A stretch of DNA of 64,000 nucleotides from Brevundimonas vesicularis (GTDB lineage: Bacteria; Pseudomonadota; Alphaproteobacteria; Caulobacterales; Caulobacteraceae). Numbering within the stretch: position 1 is the stretch's first letter; each line of letters opens with the position of its first letter. The position numbers and the translations under genes are program-made. Where the stretch lies: the NCBI RefSeq assembly GCF_027105095.1, contig NZ_CP114278.1, positions 1,426,001 to 1,490,000 on the forward strand. The letters are read 5' to 3'. This document shows, one piece after another, positions 1-8,132 of this stretch. The notes beneath the pieces are model-generated. The model did no database searches and had not been told where the DNA came from. It saw only the letters and a program-made list of their open reading frames with translations.

Positions 1-434
1 GCCTGGGCATCGAGCCCCGGGCCGAACTGCTGCCGCAGGACAAGCTAGTCATCGTCAAGGCGCTGCAGGCCGAGGGGCTGGTGGTCGCCAAGGTCGGGGA
101 CGGCATCAACGACGCCCCGGCCCTGGCCCAGGCGGATGTCGGCATCGCCATGGGCGGCGGCACCGACGTGGCCCTGGAGACGGCGGACGCCGCCGTCCTG
201 CACGGCCGGGTCAGGGACATTCCCGACATGATCGCCTTGTCCCGCGGAGTGATGGGCAATATCGGGGAAAACATCACCATCGCCTTGGGCTTGAAGGCGG
301 TGTTCCTGGTCACCACCGTGATCGGGGTGACGGGCCTGTGGCCCGCCATCCTCGCTGACACCGGAGCCACGGTCCTGGTCACCGCCAATGCCATGCGCCT
401 GCTGCGCTGGACGCCGCGTCGTCAACCGTCGTGA
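1..434 (+). CDS. Heavy-metal P1B-type ATPase (ZntA/CadA-like), C-terminal part
   Basis: Only the last 143 codons are present; the reading frame enters at base 3 and the gene starts left of the window. The fragment carries the P-domain hinge motif [10 protein letters not shown] and the last membrane helices, ending in [18 protein letters not shown]. That ending resembles Zn/Cd/Pb exporters of the ZntA/CadA branch more than copper ATPases. The full protein would pump divalent soft metals out of the cytoplasm. The apparent GTG at 81 is internal. Substrate is inferred from the tail only, because the metal-binding CPx motif lies outside the window. Confidence 0.85.
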   Translation, partial: LGIEPRAELLPQDKLVIVKALQAEGLVVAKVGDGINDAPALAQADVGIAMGGGTDVALETADAAVLHGRVRDIPDMIALSRGVMGNIGENITIALGLKAVFLVTTVIGVTGLWPAILADTGATVLVTANAMRLLRWTPRRQPS

Positions 435-453
435 CTGCCGGCGGTGCGCCTTC

Positions 454-921
454 TCAGGCCCCGTTGTGGCGACCGAACACGCGGGTCGAACCGTCGTTGA
501 GGATCAGGACGGTCGCATAGGGTTCGCGCCCGGCGGCCTCCATGCCCGGCGAGCCCGCCGGCATGCCGGGCGCGCTTAGTGCGCGGGCGGCGGGGCGTTC
601 GCCGAGCAGCCGCTCGACATCGCTCGACGGAACATGGCCCTCGATGGCGTAGGCGCCGACCACCGCTGTGTGGCACGAGGCGAGGCGGTCCGGAATGCCA
701 TGCCGGGCCCGGATCGGGGCGAGATCCTCGCGCTCGACGACCTCGACGATCCAGCCCGCCTGGCGCATGTGGGCGATCCAGCCGCCGCAGCAGCCGCACC
801 ATGGCGTCTTGTAGGCGATCATCCGTTTCGGGGGCGCGGCGAGGGCCGGGCCGGGCACGGCGACCAGGGGCAGGCCGAACACGAGGGTCCGGCGGGACAA
901 GCGCGGGCGAGTTTGAACCAA
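454..921 (-). CDS. DUF411 family periplasmic metal-binding protein
   Basis: A 155-residue protein with a twin-Arg-like/hydrophobic leader (SRRTLVFGLPLVAVPG, ending ALA) followed by a DUF411 domain. The domain shows the Cys cluster TPWCGCCGGW and the conserved IEGHVP and PGMPAGSPGME blocks. DUF411 proteins are found with copper and other metal efflux genes and are thought to bind metal in the periplasm. I chose a TTG start because AAGGAG lies eight bases upstream and no in-frame ATG is nearby; a longer upstream frame would add about 95 unlikely residues. It is convergent with the ATPase fragment. A damaged second copy lies at 10128-10388. Confidence 0.82.
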   Translation of the reverse strand: MVQTRPRLSRRTLVFGLPLVAVPGPALAAPPKRMIAYKTPWCGCCGGWIAHMRQAGWIVEVVEREDLAPIRARHGIPDRLASCHTAVVGAYAIEGHVPSSDVERLLGERPAARALSAPGMPAGSPGMEAAGREPYATVLILNDGSTRVFGRHNGA

Positions 922-1814
922 AGTGAGCGCTCCTTGGGAGTCCAAATCCCACCATGGCGGGCGCGGGCCGGTTTGGCGACGGGCGCAGTTGTCGCGCCCT
1001 GACCTGACGTCGCCCAGGCGTGGAGCGCCGGCTAAGCCCGCCCATATCGCAGCGGAACCTCTGGTAGAAGGCCCGCACCCGCCCGGGCAGGACACAGCCC
1101 CCTGCTCGGCCGGCGCGGCCAAGCGAATCCGTTCGCCTGAGGCGCCCGGGGTCTCGCAACCATGCCTTCGCTGACGTATCGCGACCGTACGAGGCCGGTC
1201 ACGCAAGCGCTGATCCCCGCGGAATGGTCATGGGCGACGGGATTGAGGAGCCGGCGGAAGCCGGAGGCGAAGCGTCCGCTGCGGCTAACGTGGCGTCGAG
1301 AGCTAGCCCGCAGACGCTTGCGGGGCCCCGAAGGCGCCAAAAACTGCATGTGAGCGGCAACGGCCTCCGCCCGGCCGAATAAGGCGCAACACGGCGCGCG
1401 CGACCAACAGGCTGACTTTTCGCGCGGGCCCGCTCGCGAAGACGAGCCTTCGGCCCTCGAGGGCAGCGAGGACGAGGCCGGCCCGGCGCGCCCGGGCCGA
1501 CGCATTACGTCCCTGGCTCAAGACCAGCGCCTCTCTGTTCCGGAGCCCGCCGACCCCACAATCTCGGTTGCGCCGCCGATTGTAGATGAACTCTCGCGGG
1601 CAAGTGCGGAGATCCAAATCGCAAGCGGTTCAGTGATCCGTGGTCGAATGCATGTGAGCTTGAGGTCGCCGGCCGGCCCCTGATGTCTGGTCCACCGCAT
1701 TTCCACATGATCTCGGCTCGGCGAAGTACGGGTTTGACGAGGTCGGGAGGCGTCGCCGTTCGGAACATCTTCCCGGCGCCGGGGTTGGATCCAGATCACC
1801 CGAGGGAGCCTCCG
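922..1814. other. Intergenic stretch without a recognised gene
   Basis: About 890 bases. Several overlapping open frames exist on both strands, as expected at this GC content, but none has a recognisable product, a good ribosome-binding site and a plausible leader together. The most protein-like reading is a plus-strand frame open from 1354 to 1683 (about 109 codons) without an ATG near its beginning. I see no tRNA, rRNA or insertion-sequence ends. It could hold the decayed remains of a gene. Confidence 0.5.
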
Positions 1815-2228
1815 ATGCAAATCCAACCAATGATCAGCACCCACCCCGACGTACGCGGCAGCGTGAACGACAGCCTCATTCGCGCGATCGAAGCGGGCTA
1901 CGGCTGCGCCGCCGTATGCCGCATCTGCGCTGACGCCTGCCTGGCCGAGGAGATGGTCAGGGACCTGACCCAGTGCATCCGGCTCGATCTCGACTGCGCC
2001 GATGTCTGTCTGGCTACGGCCGGGCTCGCCGTGCGGCGCGCCGGCAGCAACGAGGCCTTGATAAAGCGCATGCTCGAGACCTGCGCCGAGGCTTGCGCCG
2101 ACTGCGCCATCGAGTGCGAGAAGCACGCCGAGATGCACGAGCATTGCCGTATCTGCGCCGAAGAATGCCGGCGTTGCGAAGATGCTTGCCGCGAGGCGGC
2201 CGCGTCGATCAGGCCTTCACGGCACTGA
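1815..2228 (+). CDS. Four-helix bundle copper-storage (Csp-like) protein
   Basis: A 137-residue protein rich in Cys, with pairs spaced as on one face of helices: CAAVCRICADAC, CIRLDLDCADVC, CAEACADCAIEC and CRICAEECRRCEDAC. This is the pattern of DUF326/Csp proteins, whose four-helix bundle packs many Cu(I) ions inside. The ATG at 1815 follows GAGGGAG by about seven bases; an upstream in-frame extension is rejected because it lacks this site. There is no signal peptide, so it resembles the cytosolic Csp3 type. Its place among copper genes supports a Cu(I) buffering or storage role. Confidence 0.88.
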   Translation: MQIQPMISTHPDVRGSVNDSLIRAIEAGYGCAAVCRICADACLAEEMVRDLTQCIRLDLDCADVCLATAGLAVRRAGSNEALIKRMLETCAEACADCAIECEKHAEMHEHCRICAEECRRCEDACREAAASIRPSRH

Positions 2229-2268
2229 GGCTGACCGCTGTCATCGGCACTGGGTCGTAGCTTCGACG

Positions 2269-2673
2269 CTAGCTCGAGCCCAGCTCATCAATCACCGGGC
2301 ACCTAACCCGCCCGCCTTCACTGCAGTCGGCCACAGCCTGCCTCAGCACTTTCCGTAGCCTCTGCAGATCCTCGATCTTGGCGTCCACGCTGGCGATGTG
2401 GTCTTGGGCCATGTCGCGGACTTCGCAGCACGCCTGAACGCCCGGCTCGCTCAGCGCGATCAGGCGCCGAATGGCGTCGATGCCGAAGCCCAGTTCGCGC
2501 GACCGGCGGATGAAGCGCAGGCGCTGGGCGTGTTCCGGCTCGTAGCTGCGGTGGCCGCCCTCGGTCCGGGCCGGCGCGGGCATCAACCCGATACGTTCGT
2601 AGTAGCGCACCGTTTCCAGGTTCACCCCGGCGCTGTCAGCGAGGCGCCCGATCGTCAAACTTCGTGCGGACAT
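2269..2673 (-). CDS. merR: MerR-type mercury-responsive regulator
   Basis: A 134-residue MerR-family regulator. It has an N-terminal winged helix (TIGRLADSAGVNLETVRYYE), a long dimerisation helix and a C-terminal metal loop. Cys82, Cys117 and Cys125 match the three Hg(II) ligands of classical MerR (82, 117, 126), with a one-residue shorter last loop; Cys83 is an extra neighbour. It is transcribed away from merT, and a 19-base-spacer promoter lies between them. Mercury is the inferred ligand; another thiophilic metal is possible because no merA is present here. Confidence 0.87.
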   Translation of the reverse strand: MSARSLTIGRLADSAGVNLETVRYYERIGLMPAPARTEGGHRSYEPEHAQRLRFIRRSRELGFGIDAIRRLIALSEPGVQACCEVRDMAQDHIASVDAKIEDLQRLRKVLRQAVADCSEGGRVRCPVIDELGSS

Positions 2674-2678
2674 GGCTC

Positions 2679-2709
2679 TTGATCCTGTAGCGGCTACGGG
2701 TTGTAGCCT
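2679..2709 (+). promoter_or_regulatory. MerR-type promoter with 19-bp spacer before merT
   Basis: A -35-like TTGATC (2679-2684) and a -10-like TAGCCT (2704-2709) are separated by exactly 19 bases. The spacer holds an imperfect dyad, CTGTAGCGGCTACGG. Long spacers with a central dyad are the hallmark of promoters activated by MerR-family proteins through DNA untwisting. It lies between merR and merT and faces merT. Confidence 0.72.
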
Positions 2710-2735
2710 GTAGCAGAAATCGAACGGGAGGTCCC

Positions 2736-3122
2736 ATGGCCATCGATTACGACCGGCCCCGCATGCCCGAGGTCGCCGTCAGCGCCTCGGCCGCCCTCGG
2801 CGGTGTCGCCTCGGTGTTCGCCTGGGCCGCGTGCTGTGTGTTGCCTCTGGCTCTGTCCGTGGCGGGCGTATCCTTCGCCGGCGCCGCGGTCATCGCGGGT
2901 GCGCGGAACTGGCTGACGCTTCTGGCCGCCGTCATCCTGGCCGCGGGCTGGCTGCTGCATTGGCGTCGCCTGCGGATGTGTCGGAAAGACGGGGCCTGCC
3001 GCCACCCTTCGCGGCTCGCCTTCTGGCTGCTGGTGATCGCCAGTCTGCTGATCGTCCTTTCCATGGCCTGGCAGCCGTACATCGAGCCGTGGGTCATGCC
3101 GCGACTGGCGGCCATGCGATGA
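2736..3122 (+). CDS. merT: MerT-like mercuric ion transporter
   Basis: A 128-residue inner-membrane protein with three predicted helices. Helix 1 contains the vicinal Cys33-Cys34 pair (AACCVLP), and the loop after helix 2 contains Cys82 and Cys88. This is the same arrangement as MerT (Cys24/25 and Cys76/82). MerT brings Hg(II) from the periplasm to the cytoplasm. Here there is no merP and no merA beside it. The stop overlaps the next start (ATGA), so the two genes are probably coupled. The MerR-type promoter upstream supports metal induction. Confidence 0.83.
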   Translation: MAIDYDRPRMPEVAVSASAALGGVASVFAWAACCVLPLALSVAGVSFAGAAVIAGARNWLTLLAAVILAAGWLLHWRRLRMCRKDGACRHPSRLAFWLLVIASLLIVLSMAWQPYIEPWVMPRLAAMR

Positions 3123-3337
3123 CCCCGGCCATCGTTCTGGATTCGACGCTGACCTGCCCGGATTGCGGTCATGTTGCGACGGAGACCATGCCCACCGACG
3201 CCTGCATCTGGTTTTACGATTGTCTCGGCTGCGGCATGAAGCTGAAGCCCCTACCCGGCGACTGCTGCGTGTTCTGCTCCTATGCCGACGTGCCGTGTCC
3301 GCCGATCCAGGTAGATGGCAAGGGGTGTTGCGGCTAG
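3119..3337 (+). CDS. GDCCVxC-domain small Cys-rich protein
   Basis: A 72-residue protein with eleven Cys residues. It has a TCPDCG knuckle near the N terminus, a CLGCG knuckle, the family signature GDCCVFCSYADVPCPPIQ and a terminal CC. Proteins of this family (some are selenoproteins elsewhere) often follow merT in mercury operons. Here every signature position is Cys and there is no in-frame TGA. It starts inside the merT stop codon. It probably binds a thiophilic metal in the cytoplasm, but no activity can be read from the sequence. Confidence 0.82.
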   Translation: MTPAIVLDSTLTCPDCGHVATETMPTDACIWFYDCLGCGMKLKPLPGDCCVFCSYADVPCPPIQVDGKGCCG

Positions 3338-3372
3338 GCTACGGCGGCATTGCTGCATTCCCGGAGTTCGCC

Positions 3373-3732
3373 GTGACCGACCACGCCACGCCCAACCTAC
3401 CGTCGCGGGATTTCGAAGTTACGTCCCAGTTCTACACTCGACTGGGCTTCGACCAGGACTGGCGCGACAAAGGCTGGATGATCCTGAAAAGAGGCGGTTT
3501 GACGCTGGAGTTCTTCCCGCATCCGGAGGTGGATCCGCTGACCAGCAACTTCGGCTGCTGCCTGCGGCTGGACGACCTGGACGGGTTTTACGCAGGGTGC
3601 GTCGTTTCAGGATTGCCGGAAACCTGCTGGGGCCACCCCCGCCTGCACGCGCCGAAGCTTGAGGAGTCGGGACTGCGGATCGGCGCGCTCATCGACCCGG
3701 ACGGAAACTTGATCCGCCTGATTCAGAACTGA
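3373..3732 (+). CDS. VOC-family bleomycin-resistance-like protein
   Basis: A 119-residue single-domain vicinal-oxygen-chelate protein. The opening resembles Ble-type antibiotic-binding proteins (ATPNLPSRDFEVTSQFYTRL), and it ends with the typical DPDGNLIRLIQN strand. Ble proteins sequester bleomycin-type metal-chelating glycopeptides rather than catalyse a reaction. I chose the GTG at 3373, which follows a CGGAG site; there is no nearby ATG in this frame. It sits 35 bases after the GDCCVxC gene and may be in the same transcript. Confidence 0.78.
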   Translation: MTDHATPNLPSRDFEVTSQFYTRLGFDQDWRDKGWMILKRGGLTLEFFPHPEVDPLTSNFGCCLRLDDLDGFYAGCVVSGLPETCWGHPRLHAPKLEESGLRIGALIDPDGNLIRLIQN

Positions 3733-3784
3733 GGCGTCCGGCGGCTCCCCCACGGGAAACCGCCGGAAACCATCGATGCGACGA

Positions 3785-4009
3785 TCAGTTGTGGTCGGCG
3801 TGGCCCTGAGGCGCGGGCGCATCCGACGGCACCGGGGCGGGCGGCGCCGGTTCGGCCGGGGCGGGCTCGGTCTTCATCTCGTCGCAGCACGTCATCGCGG
3901 CGTCCGCGGCCATGTCCTTGCAGCACTCGCAGCCCTCGGCGGCGAGGGCCGCGCCGGCGCTCAGGGTCACGATCGCGCCGGCGGCGGCCAGCAGGTTGGA
4001 AACCTTCAT
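3785..4009 (-). CDS. Small secreted Cys-rich protein
   Basis: A 74-residue protein with a clear signal peptide ending near GAALAAEG. The mature part has a Cys cluster (GCECCKDMAAD, then MTCCDEM) and a Pro/Ala/Glu-rich tail ending in GHADHN. The five Cys and the terminal His suggest periplasmic metal binding. AGGAG lies just before the ATG. It is the last gene of the cop operon, ten bases after the CopC-like gene. I know no named family for it; a similarly Cys-rich 48-residue peptide lies at 11028-11174. Confidence 0.75.
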   Translation of the reverse strand: MKVSNLLAAAGAIVTLSAGAALAAEGCECCKDMAADAAMTCCDEMKTEPAPAEPAPPAPVPSDAPAPQGHADHN

Positions 4010-4019
4010 CGTCGTTCTC

Positions 4020-4406
4020 CTAGTGAACCATGAAGCTGACGGAACCGGACATCTTGTGACCGTCCGGGCCTTCGGCGGTCCAGGCGGCAGTGTAGGTGCC
4101 CGGCGCGAGGCGCGGAAGAGCCACGCCGACGGTGGCGGCGGCCGGTGCGGCGGGGACAGTGACGTCGACCGGAGCCTGCCCCTCGGCGGAGAGGGCGACG
4201 GTCTTGAGGACCATGGCGTGGGGGAAGGTGACGCTGAACCGCTCGGGCGACCCCTGGGTCATCGCGCCATTCGCAGGGACGGTCGTGATGCCAGATTGGG
4301 GCACAGCGGCCTGGGCCGGCATAGCGTGACCCGCATGCGGGTCCTGGGCGGCGGCGGCGCCAGCGAACGCGAGGGCGGCGGTGACAACGAGAGTGCGGAT
4401 CATCAT
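4020..4406 (-). CDS. CopC-domain periplasmic copper protein
   Basis: A 128-residue secreted protein: a signal peptide ending AAAAQ, one DPHAGH motif, then a CopC-like beta-sandwich with SPERFSVTFPHAM and a terminal GPDGHKMSGSVSFMV. CopC proteins bind Cu in the periplasm. Its N-terminal His residues come after an inserted linker instead of directly after the leader. AGGAG precedes the first of two adjacent ATGs. It follows copB by 17 bases in the cop operon. A second, more standard CopC is encoded at 12537-12899. Confidence 0.8.
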   Translation of the reverse strand: MMIRTLVVTAALAFAGAAAAQDPHAGHAMPAQAAVPQSGITTVPANGAMTQGSPERFSVTFPHAMVLKTVALSAEGQAPVDVTVPAAPAAATVGVALPRLAPGTYTAAWTAEGPDGHKMSGSVSFMVH

Positions 4407-4423
4407 GGGGTGGTCTCCTTCGG

Positions 4424-5617
4424 TTAGAACCAGGCCTTGAGGCCGACGACGAAGCGGGTGTCGTCGGTCTCGCCGCCTCGGGCCTCGATGTAGTCGGCGG
4501 TATCGCCGAACGCGCGGCTCCACTCGATGCCGACATAGGGGGCGAACTCCTTGCGGAATTCGTAGCGCAGTCGCAGGCCCGCCTCGATCGAGGACAGGCC
4601 CGAACCGATCTCCAGTTCCGGAATGTCGCTGGCTGAAGCGTCGATTTCGAGGCGGGGCTGAAGGATCAGGCGCTGGGTGATGCGCTGGTCGTATTCGGCC
4701 TCGACGCGGGCGGTCAGGTCGCCGTCGGTCGACAGGAAGGCGGCGGCGTCGACTTCCCACCAATGGGGCGCCAGGCCCTGCAGGCCGAGGACCAGATGCG
4801 TGGTGTCCTCGCCGTCGGGCCGGAAGTCCTGACGCACGCCGGCCTGAACGTCCCAGAAGGGCGTGACCGCGCGGCTGTAGAGCGCCTGGACTTCAGCCTC
4901 CTCGAGCTCGCCGCCGAAGTCGCCTTCGCCCTCGGACTTCCACCAGAAGCGATTGATGTCGCCGCCCGTCCAGCCCTGGACGTCCCAGAGGTAGGTCTCG
5001 CCGTCGTCGCCGAAGCCGGCTTCGAGGCGATCGAGAATGACGGCCGTGGTGCGGACGTCGCCGTTTTCGTGAATCAGGGTCCGGCGAGAGGCGGCCATGG
5101 CCTCGGCGCCGAAGACGAGATCGGCGGCGTGGGCAGGGCCGGCCAGGGCGGCGGCCGGGAGCGGGTCCTCCGGAGGACGGCCGGGATTGTCGGCGCTGGT
5201 CGCCACATCGGGCGGCCCCATGCTCATGGTCGACATGTCATGCCCGGCGTGAGGGTCGGTCTGCGCGGGCGACATGGCCGACATGTCGTGGCCCGCGTGC
5301 GGATCAGCCTGGCCGGGCGTCGCCGCCGGCATCTGGTGTCCCGCGTGCGGGTCTACGGGCGCGGGCTGCGCCGGCATCTGGTGGCCTGCATGCGGATCCG
5401 CGGCGGGCGGCGTCTGCGCGGGCGGCATGACGTGACCGGCGTGCGGATCCTGCGCCGGTCGGGCCGGCGCCTGTGGCGTGGGCCGCGGTGCTGGCGCGGG
5501 GCGTGTCGGCGCCGCGGTCGCCGGCATCGTGTGGCCCGCGTGAGGGTCCTGGGCCTGGGCGCTGAAGGCGCTGGCGGCGAGCACCAGCGGGGCGAGGGCG
5601 ACGGCGAGGCGGTTCAT
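4424..5617 (-). CDS. copB: Copper resistance outer-membrane protein CopB
   Basis: A 397-residue protein. After a signal peptide (AFSAQAQ) come six DPHAGH repeats with Met/Pro-rich spacers over roughly residues 23-125, then the CopB beta-barrel domain (from about residue 165), ending GLKAWF as outer-membrane barrels do. CopB works with the oxidase CopA in periplasmic copper tolerance. The ATG overlaps the copA stop (ATGA), so the two are translationally coupled. The repeat-rich N terminus gives many His and Met copper ligands and is longer than needed for the barrel. Confidence 0.9.
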   Translation of the reverse strand: MNRLAVALAPLVLAASAFSAQAQDPHAGHTMPATAAPTRPAPAPRPTPQAPARPAQDPHAGHVMPPAQTPPAADPHAGHQMPAQPAPVDPHAGHQMPAATPGQADPHAGHDMSAMSPAQTDPHAGHDMSTMSMGPPDVATSADNPGRPPEDPLPAAALAGPAHAADLVFGAEAMAASRRTLIHENGDVRTTAVILDRLEAGFGDDGETYLWDVQGWTGGDINRFWWKSEGEGDFGGELEEAEVQALYSRAVTPFWDVQAGVRQDFRPDGEDTTHLVLGLQGLAPHWWEVDAAAFLSTDGDLTARVEAEYDQRITQRLILQPRLEIDASASDIPELEIGSGLSSIEAGLRLRYEFRKEFAPYVGIEWSRAFGDTADYIEARGGETDDTRFVVGLKAWF

Positions 5618-7425
5618 GACGCAGCTCCGTCCATGGGCCGCACCGTCACAACATTGAACATGCCGGCGTGCATGTGCATCAGCATGTGGCAGTGGAAGGC
5701 CCAATCACCGGGCGCGTCGGCGGTCAGATCGAAGGTCACCTTGCCGCCGGGCGCGACGTTGACCGTGTGCTTGAGGGGCTGGTGCCCGGCCGGTCCGCCG
5801 GTCACCAGTTCAAAGAAATGACCATGCAGATGGATCGGGTGGGCCATCATGGTGTCGTTGACCAGGGTCACCCGCACCCGCTCGTTGCGCTCGAAGCGGA
5901 TCGGTTCGACCAGTTCGCTGAACTTTCGGCCGTCGAAGCCCCACATGAACCGCTCCATGTTGCCGGTCAGGTGGATCTCCATCGTCCGAGACGGGGGGCG
6001 CGGGTCCTTGTTCGGCTGGAGCGACACCAGGTCGGTGTAGACGAGGACGCGATGATCGACGGTCGTGAGACCGATCGGACGCTCACCCAGACGGTTGGCG
6101 GGGTCCATGGCGATCGCATCGACGCCGACGCCCACCGCCATGTCGGGCGGAGCGTTCTCGGGATCGCGCATGTTCATGCCCGACATGGACATCCCGGCCA
6201 TCTCGCCGGCTGCGGGCGCGTTCTGGGTCGGAGCGGCGTGGTCCATGCCGGACATCGCGTCATGGTCCATACCGGACATGTCGCCCATCGCGCCGTGATC
6301 CATTCCGCCCATGCCCATGTCGCGCATGGTGAGGTTCGGGACCTCTCGCAGGGGAGGGACCTCGGCGGTCATGCCCAGGCGCGGCGCCAGGGTCGCCCGG
6401 CCCATGCCGGACCGGTCGATGGCTTCGGAGACGATGGTGTAGGCGCGGTCCTCGGTCGGCTGGACGATGACGTCGTAGGTCTCGGCGACCGAAATCTGGA
6501 ACTCGTCCGTCTCGACCGGGCGCACGTTCTCGCCGTCGGCCTGCACCACGGTCATCGGCAAGCCCGGGATGCGAACGTTGAAGATGGACATGGCCGACGC
6601 GTTGATGATGCGCAGCCGCACCCGCTCGCCGGGCCGGAACAGGCCGGTCCAGTTCTCCTGCGGTCCATGGCCGTTGATCAGATAGGTGTAGGTCGACCCG
6701 CTGACGTCGAGGATGTCGCGCGGGTCCATCCGCATCTGGCCCCACATGCGCCGTTCCTCCAGGCTCATGCGGTCGCTGCCGTCCATGAGCCCCGCCAGCG
6801 TGGTGCGCTGCTGGTTGAAGTAACCCGGGCTCTTCTTCAGCTTGGCCAGGATTTCGTGCGGATGCATGAAACTCCAGTCCGACAGGACCAGCACATGCTC
6901 GCGGTCGTAGGCGACCGGATCGGCGCCCGCCGGGTCGATCACGATTGGGCCGTAGTGACCCATCGCCTCCTGTAGGCCAGAGTGACTGTGATACCAGAAG
7001 GTGCCCGACTGCTTGATCGGAAACTCGTAGACGAAGGTCTCACGCGCCCGGATGCCGGGGAAGCTGATGCCGGGCACGCCATCCATCTGGAACGGGACGA
7101 GCAGGCCGTGCCAGTGGATTGAGGTGTCCTCGTCCAGCGTATTGGTCACCGCTAGCCGGACGTTCTGGCCTTCTCTAAGGCGTAGCAGCGGCGCCGGCAG
7201 AACGCCGTTGATGGTCACCGCATGGCCGGTGCGGCCGCCCACGGTGAAGGGCGTGTGTCCGACGGTCAGGTCGATGTTCGGTCCCGTCAGCGTCGGAAGA
7301 TCCGCCCGCAGTCCCGCCGATCCGGTTTGCGCCCAGGCGGGGAGCAGACCCTGCAGGCCCAGCAGCCCGCCGCCGGCGGCTGCGCCACGGAGAAGCGTTC
7401 GGCGATCGAGGCGGGGCGTGGACAT
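5614..7425 (-). CDS. copA: Copper-resistance multicopper oxidase CopA
   Basis: A 603-residue periplasmic oxidase with a Tat-type leader (DRRTLLRGAAAGG). The four copper-binding blocks are all present: HWHG (104-107), HSHS (146-149), HPIHLHGH (529-536) and HCHMLMHMHAGM (578-589, with the type 1 Cys and Met). A Met/His-rich insert (GMDHGAM, GMDHDAM, MSGMNM) lies between about residues 365 and 420, typical of CopA/PcoA. It oxidises Cu(I) in the periplasm. It follows the sigma-factor gene by about 130 bases; that leader holds an inverted repeat. Confidence 0.93.
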   Translation of the reverse strand: MSTPRLDRRTLLRGAAAGGGLLGLQGLLPAWAQTGSAGLRADLPTLTGPNIDLTVGHTPFTVGGRTGHAVTINGVLPAPLLRLREGQNVRLAVTNTLDEDTSIHWHGLLVPFQMDGVPGISFPGIRARETFVYEFPIKQSGTFWYHSHSGLQEAMGHYGPIVIDPAGADPVAYDREHVLVLSDWSFMHPHEILAKLKKSPGYFNQQRTTLAGLMDGSDRMSLEERRMWGQMRMDPRDILDVSGSTYTYLINGHGPQENWTGLFRPGERVRLRIINASAMSIFNVRIPGLPMTVVQADGENVRPVETDEFQISVAETYDVIVQPTEDRAYTIVSEAIDRSGMGRATLAPRLGMTAEVPPLREVPNLTMRDMGMGGMDHGAMGDMSGMDHDAMSGMDHAAPTQNAPAAGEMAGMSMSGMNMRDPENAPPDMAVGVGVDAIAMDPANRLGERPIGLTTVDHRVLVYTDLVSLQPNKDPRPPSRTMEIHLTGNMERFMWGFDGRKFSELVEPIRFERNERVRVTLVNDTMMAHPIHLHGHFFELVTGGPAGHQPLKHTVNVAPGGKVTFDLTADAPGDWAFHCHMLMHMHAGMFNVVTVRPMDGAAS

Positions 7426-7467
7426 AGGCGAGAAATTCCTTGGTCGGGCTATTCAGCCGTTCGTTCA

Positions 7468-7490
7468 GATACGCGGCCGGGCGGCGTATC
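7468..7490. promoter_or_regulatory. Inverted repeat in the copA leader
   Basis: GATACGC (7468-7474) and GCGTATC (7484-7490) are perfect inverted arms around a nine-base GC-rich spacer, about 45 bases before the copA start codon. It could be an operator or an RNA hairpin near the translation start. I could not place a convincing ECF -35/-10 pair around it. Confidence 0.4.
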
Positions 7491-7553
7491 CCTCGCGTCA
7501 GGTTGCCGCAGACGTCGGGATTGCAGCTTGTGCATCTTCCCATCAGGGCAAGG

Positions 7554-8123
7554 TCAAGCGTTTCCGCCGGAAGCTTGGGCCAAAGCCGCCGTCAAGGTCT
7601 TGCGGGCGCGGGCGACGCGGGTCTCGACCGCCTTGGGCGTAATACCGAGGATCGAGGCGATCTCGGCGTGAGACCGTCCCTCGAGCGTGGCGAGCAGAAG
7701 CGGCCCCTTCAGGGCGTCGGGAAGGTCCCGCAAGGCGCGTTGCAGAGCTTCGGCCCTGCGCTGATCGTCCAGCCGTGTCTCGGGTGACGGCGCATCGTCG
7801 CCCACCGCCGCCGCCTCGGGCGCCTCCAGGCCCATGACGCCGCGCACGACCCGGCGGACCGCGCGCCGCCGGCCCCAGTCTCGACATTTGTTGAGGGCGA
7901 TGGAGCGAAGCCAGACGTCGAACGGCCGCGCCGGATCATACCGCAGCAGGGCGAGCCAGGCGGACGCATAGCTTTCCTGAAGCACGTCATGCGCTTCGGA
8001 CTCGTCGCCGACATAGCGGCGCACGAACCGGTAGAGATCGGCCTTTGTGGCGGCCATCAAGGCGGTGAAGGCGGCCCGGTCTCCGGTCGCCGCACGGGCC
8101 TCGATGCTCTGCTCGGCACACAC
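7554..8123 (-). CDS. ECF sigma factor, CnrH-like
   Basis: A 189-residue sigma-70 factor with only regions 2 (YRFVRRYVGDESEAHDVLQE) and 4 (ILGITPKAVETRVARARKTL), as in ECF factors. It is the third gene after a CnrY-like anti-sigma and a CnrX-like metal sensor, the same Y-X-H order as the cobalt-nickel cnr locus. In that system metal binding to X releases H from Y. The gene starts ten bases after the sensor gene, and copA lies downstream, so it probably controls the cop operon and itself. The exact target promoter is not identified. Confidence 0.86.
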   Translation of the reverse strand: MCAEQSIEARAATGDRAAFTALMAATKADLYRFVRRYVGDESEAHDVLQESYASAWLALLRYDPARPFDVWLRSIALNKCRDWGRRRAVRRVVRGVMGLEAPEAAAVGDDAPSPETRLDDQRRAEALQRALRDLPDALKGPLLLATLEGRSHAEIASILGITPKAVETRVARARKTLTAALAQASGGNA

Positions 8124-8132
8124 GCGCGCCGC

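Noticed and set aside
3119..3337. Possible selenoprotein in the GDCCVxC gene
   Set aside because: Some family members have selenocysteine, but here all signature positions are Cys codons and there is no in-frame TGA before the end.
4763..6975. Long plus-strand frames opposite copB and copA with His/Gly/Arg-rich products
   Set aside because: They are reverse readings of the Met/His-rich copB and copA genes and have no leader, motif or ribosome-binding site.
7426..7553. ECF-type promoter before copA
   Set aside because: A CAACCT and a CGTATC element are present on the minus strand but about 26 bases apart, too far for a normal ECF promoter, so I list only the dyad.
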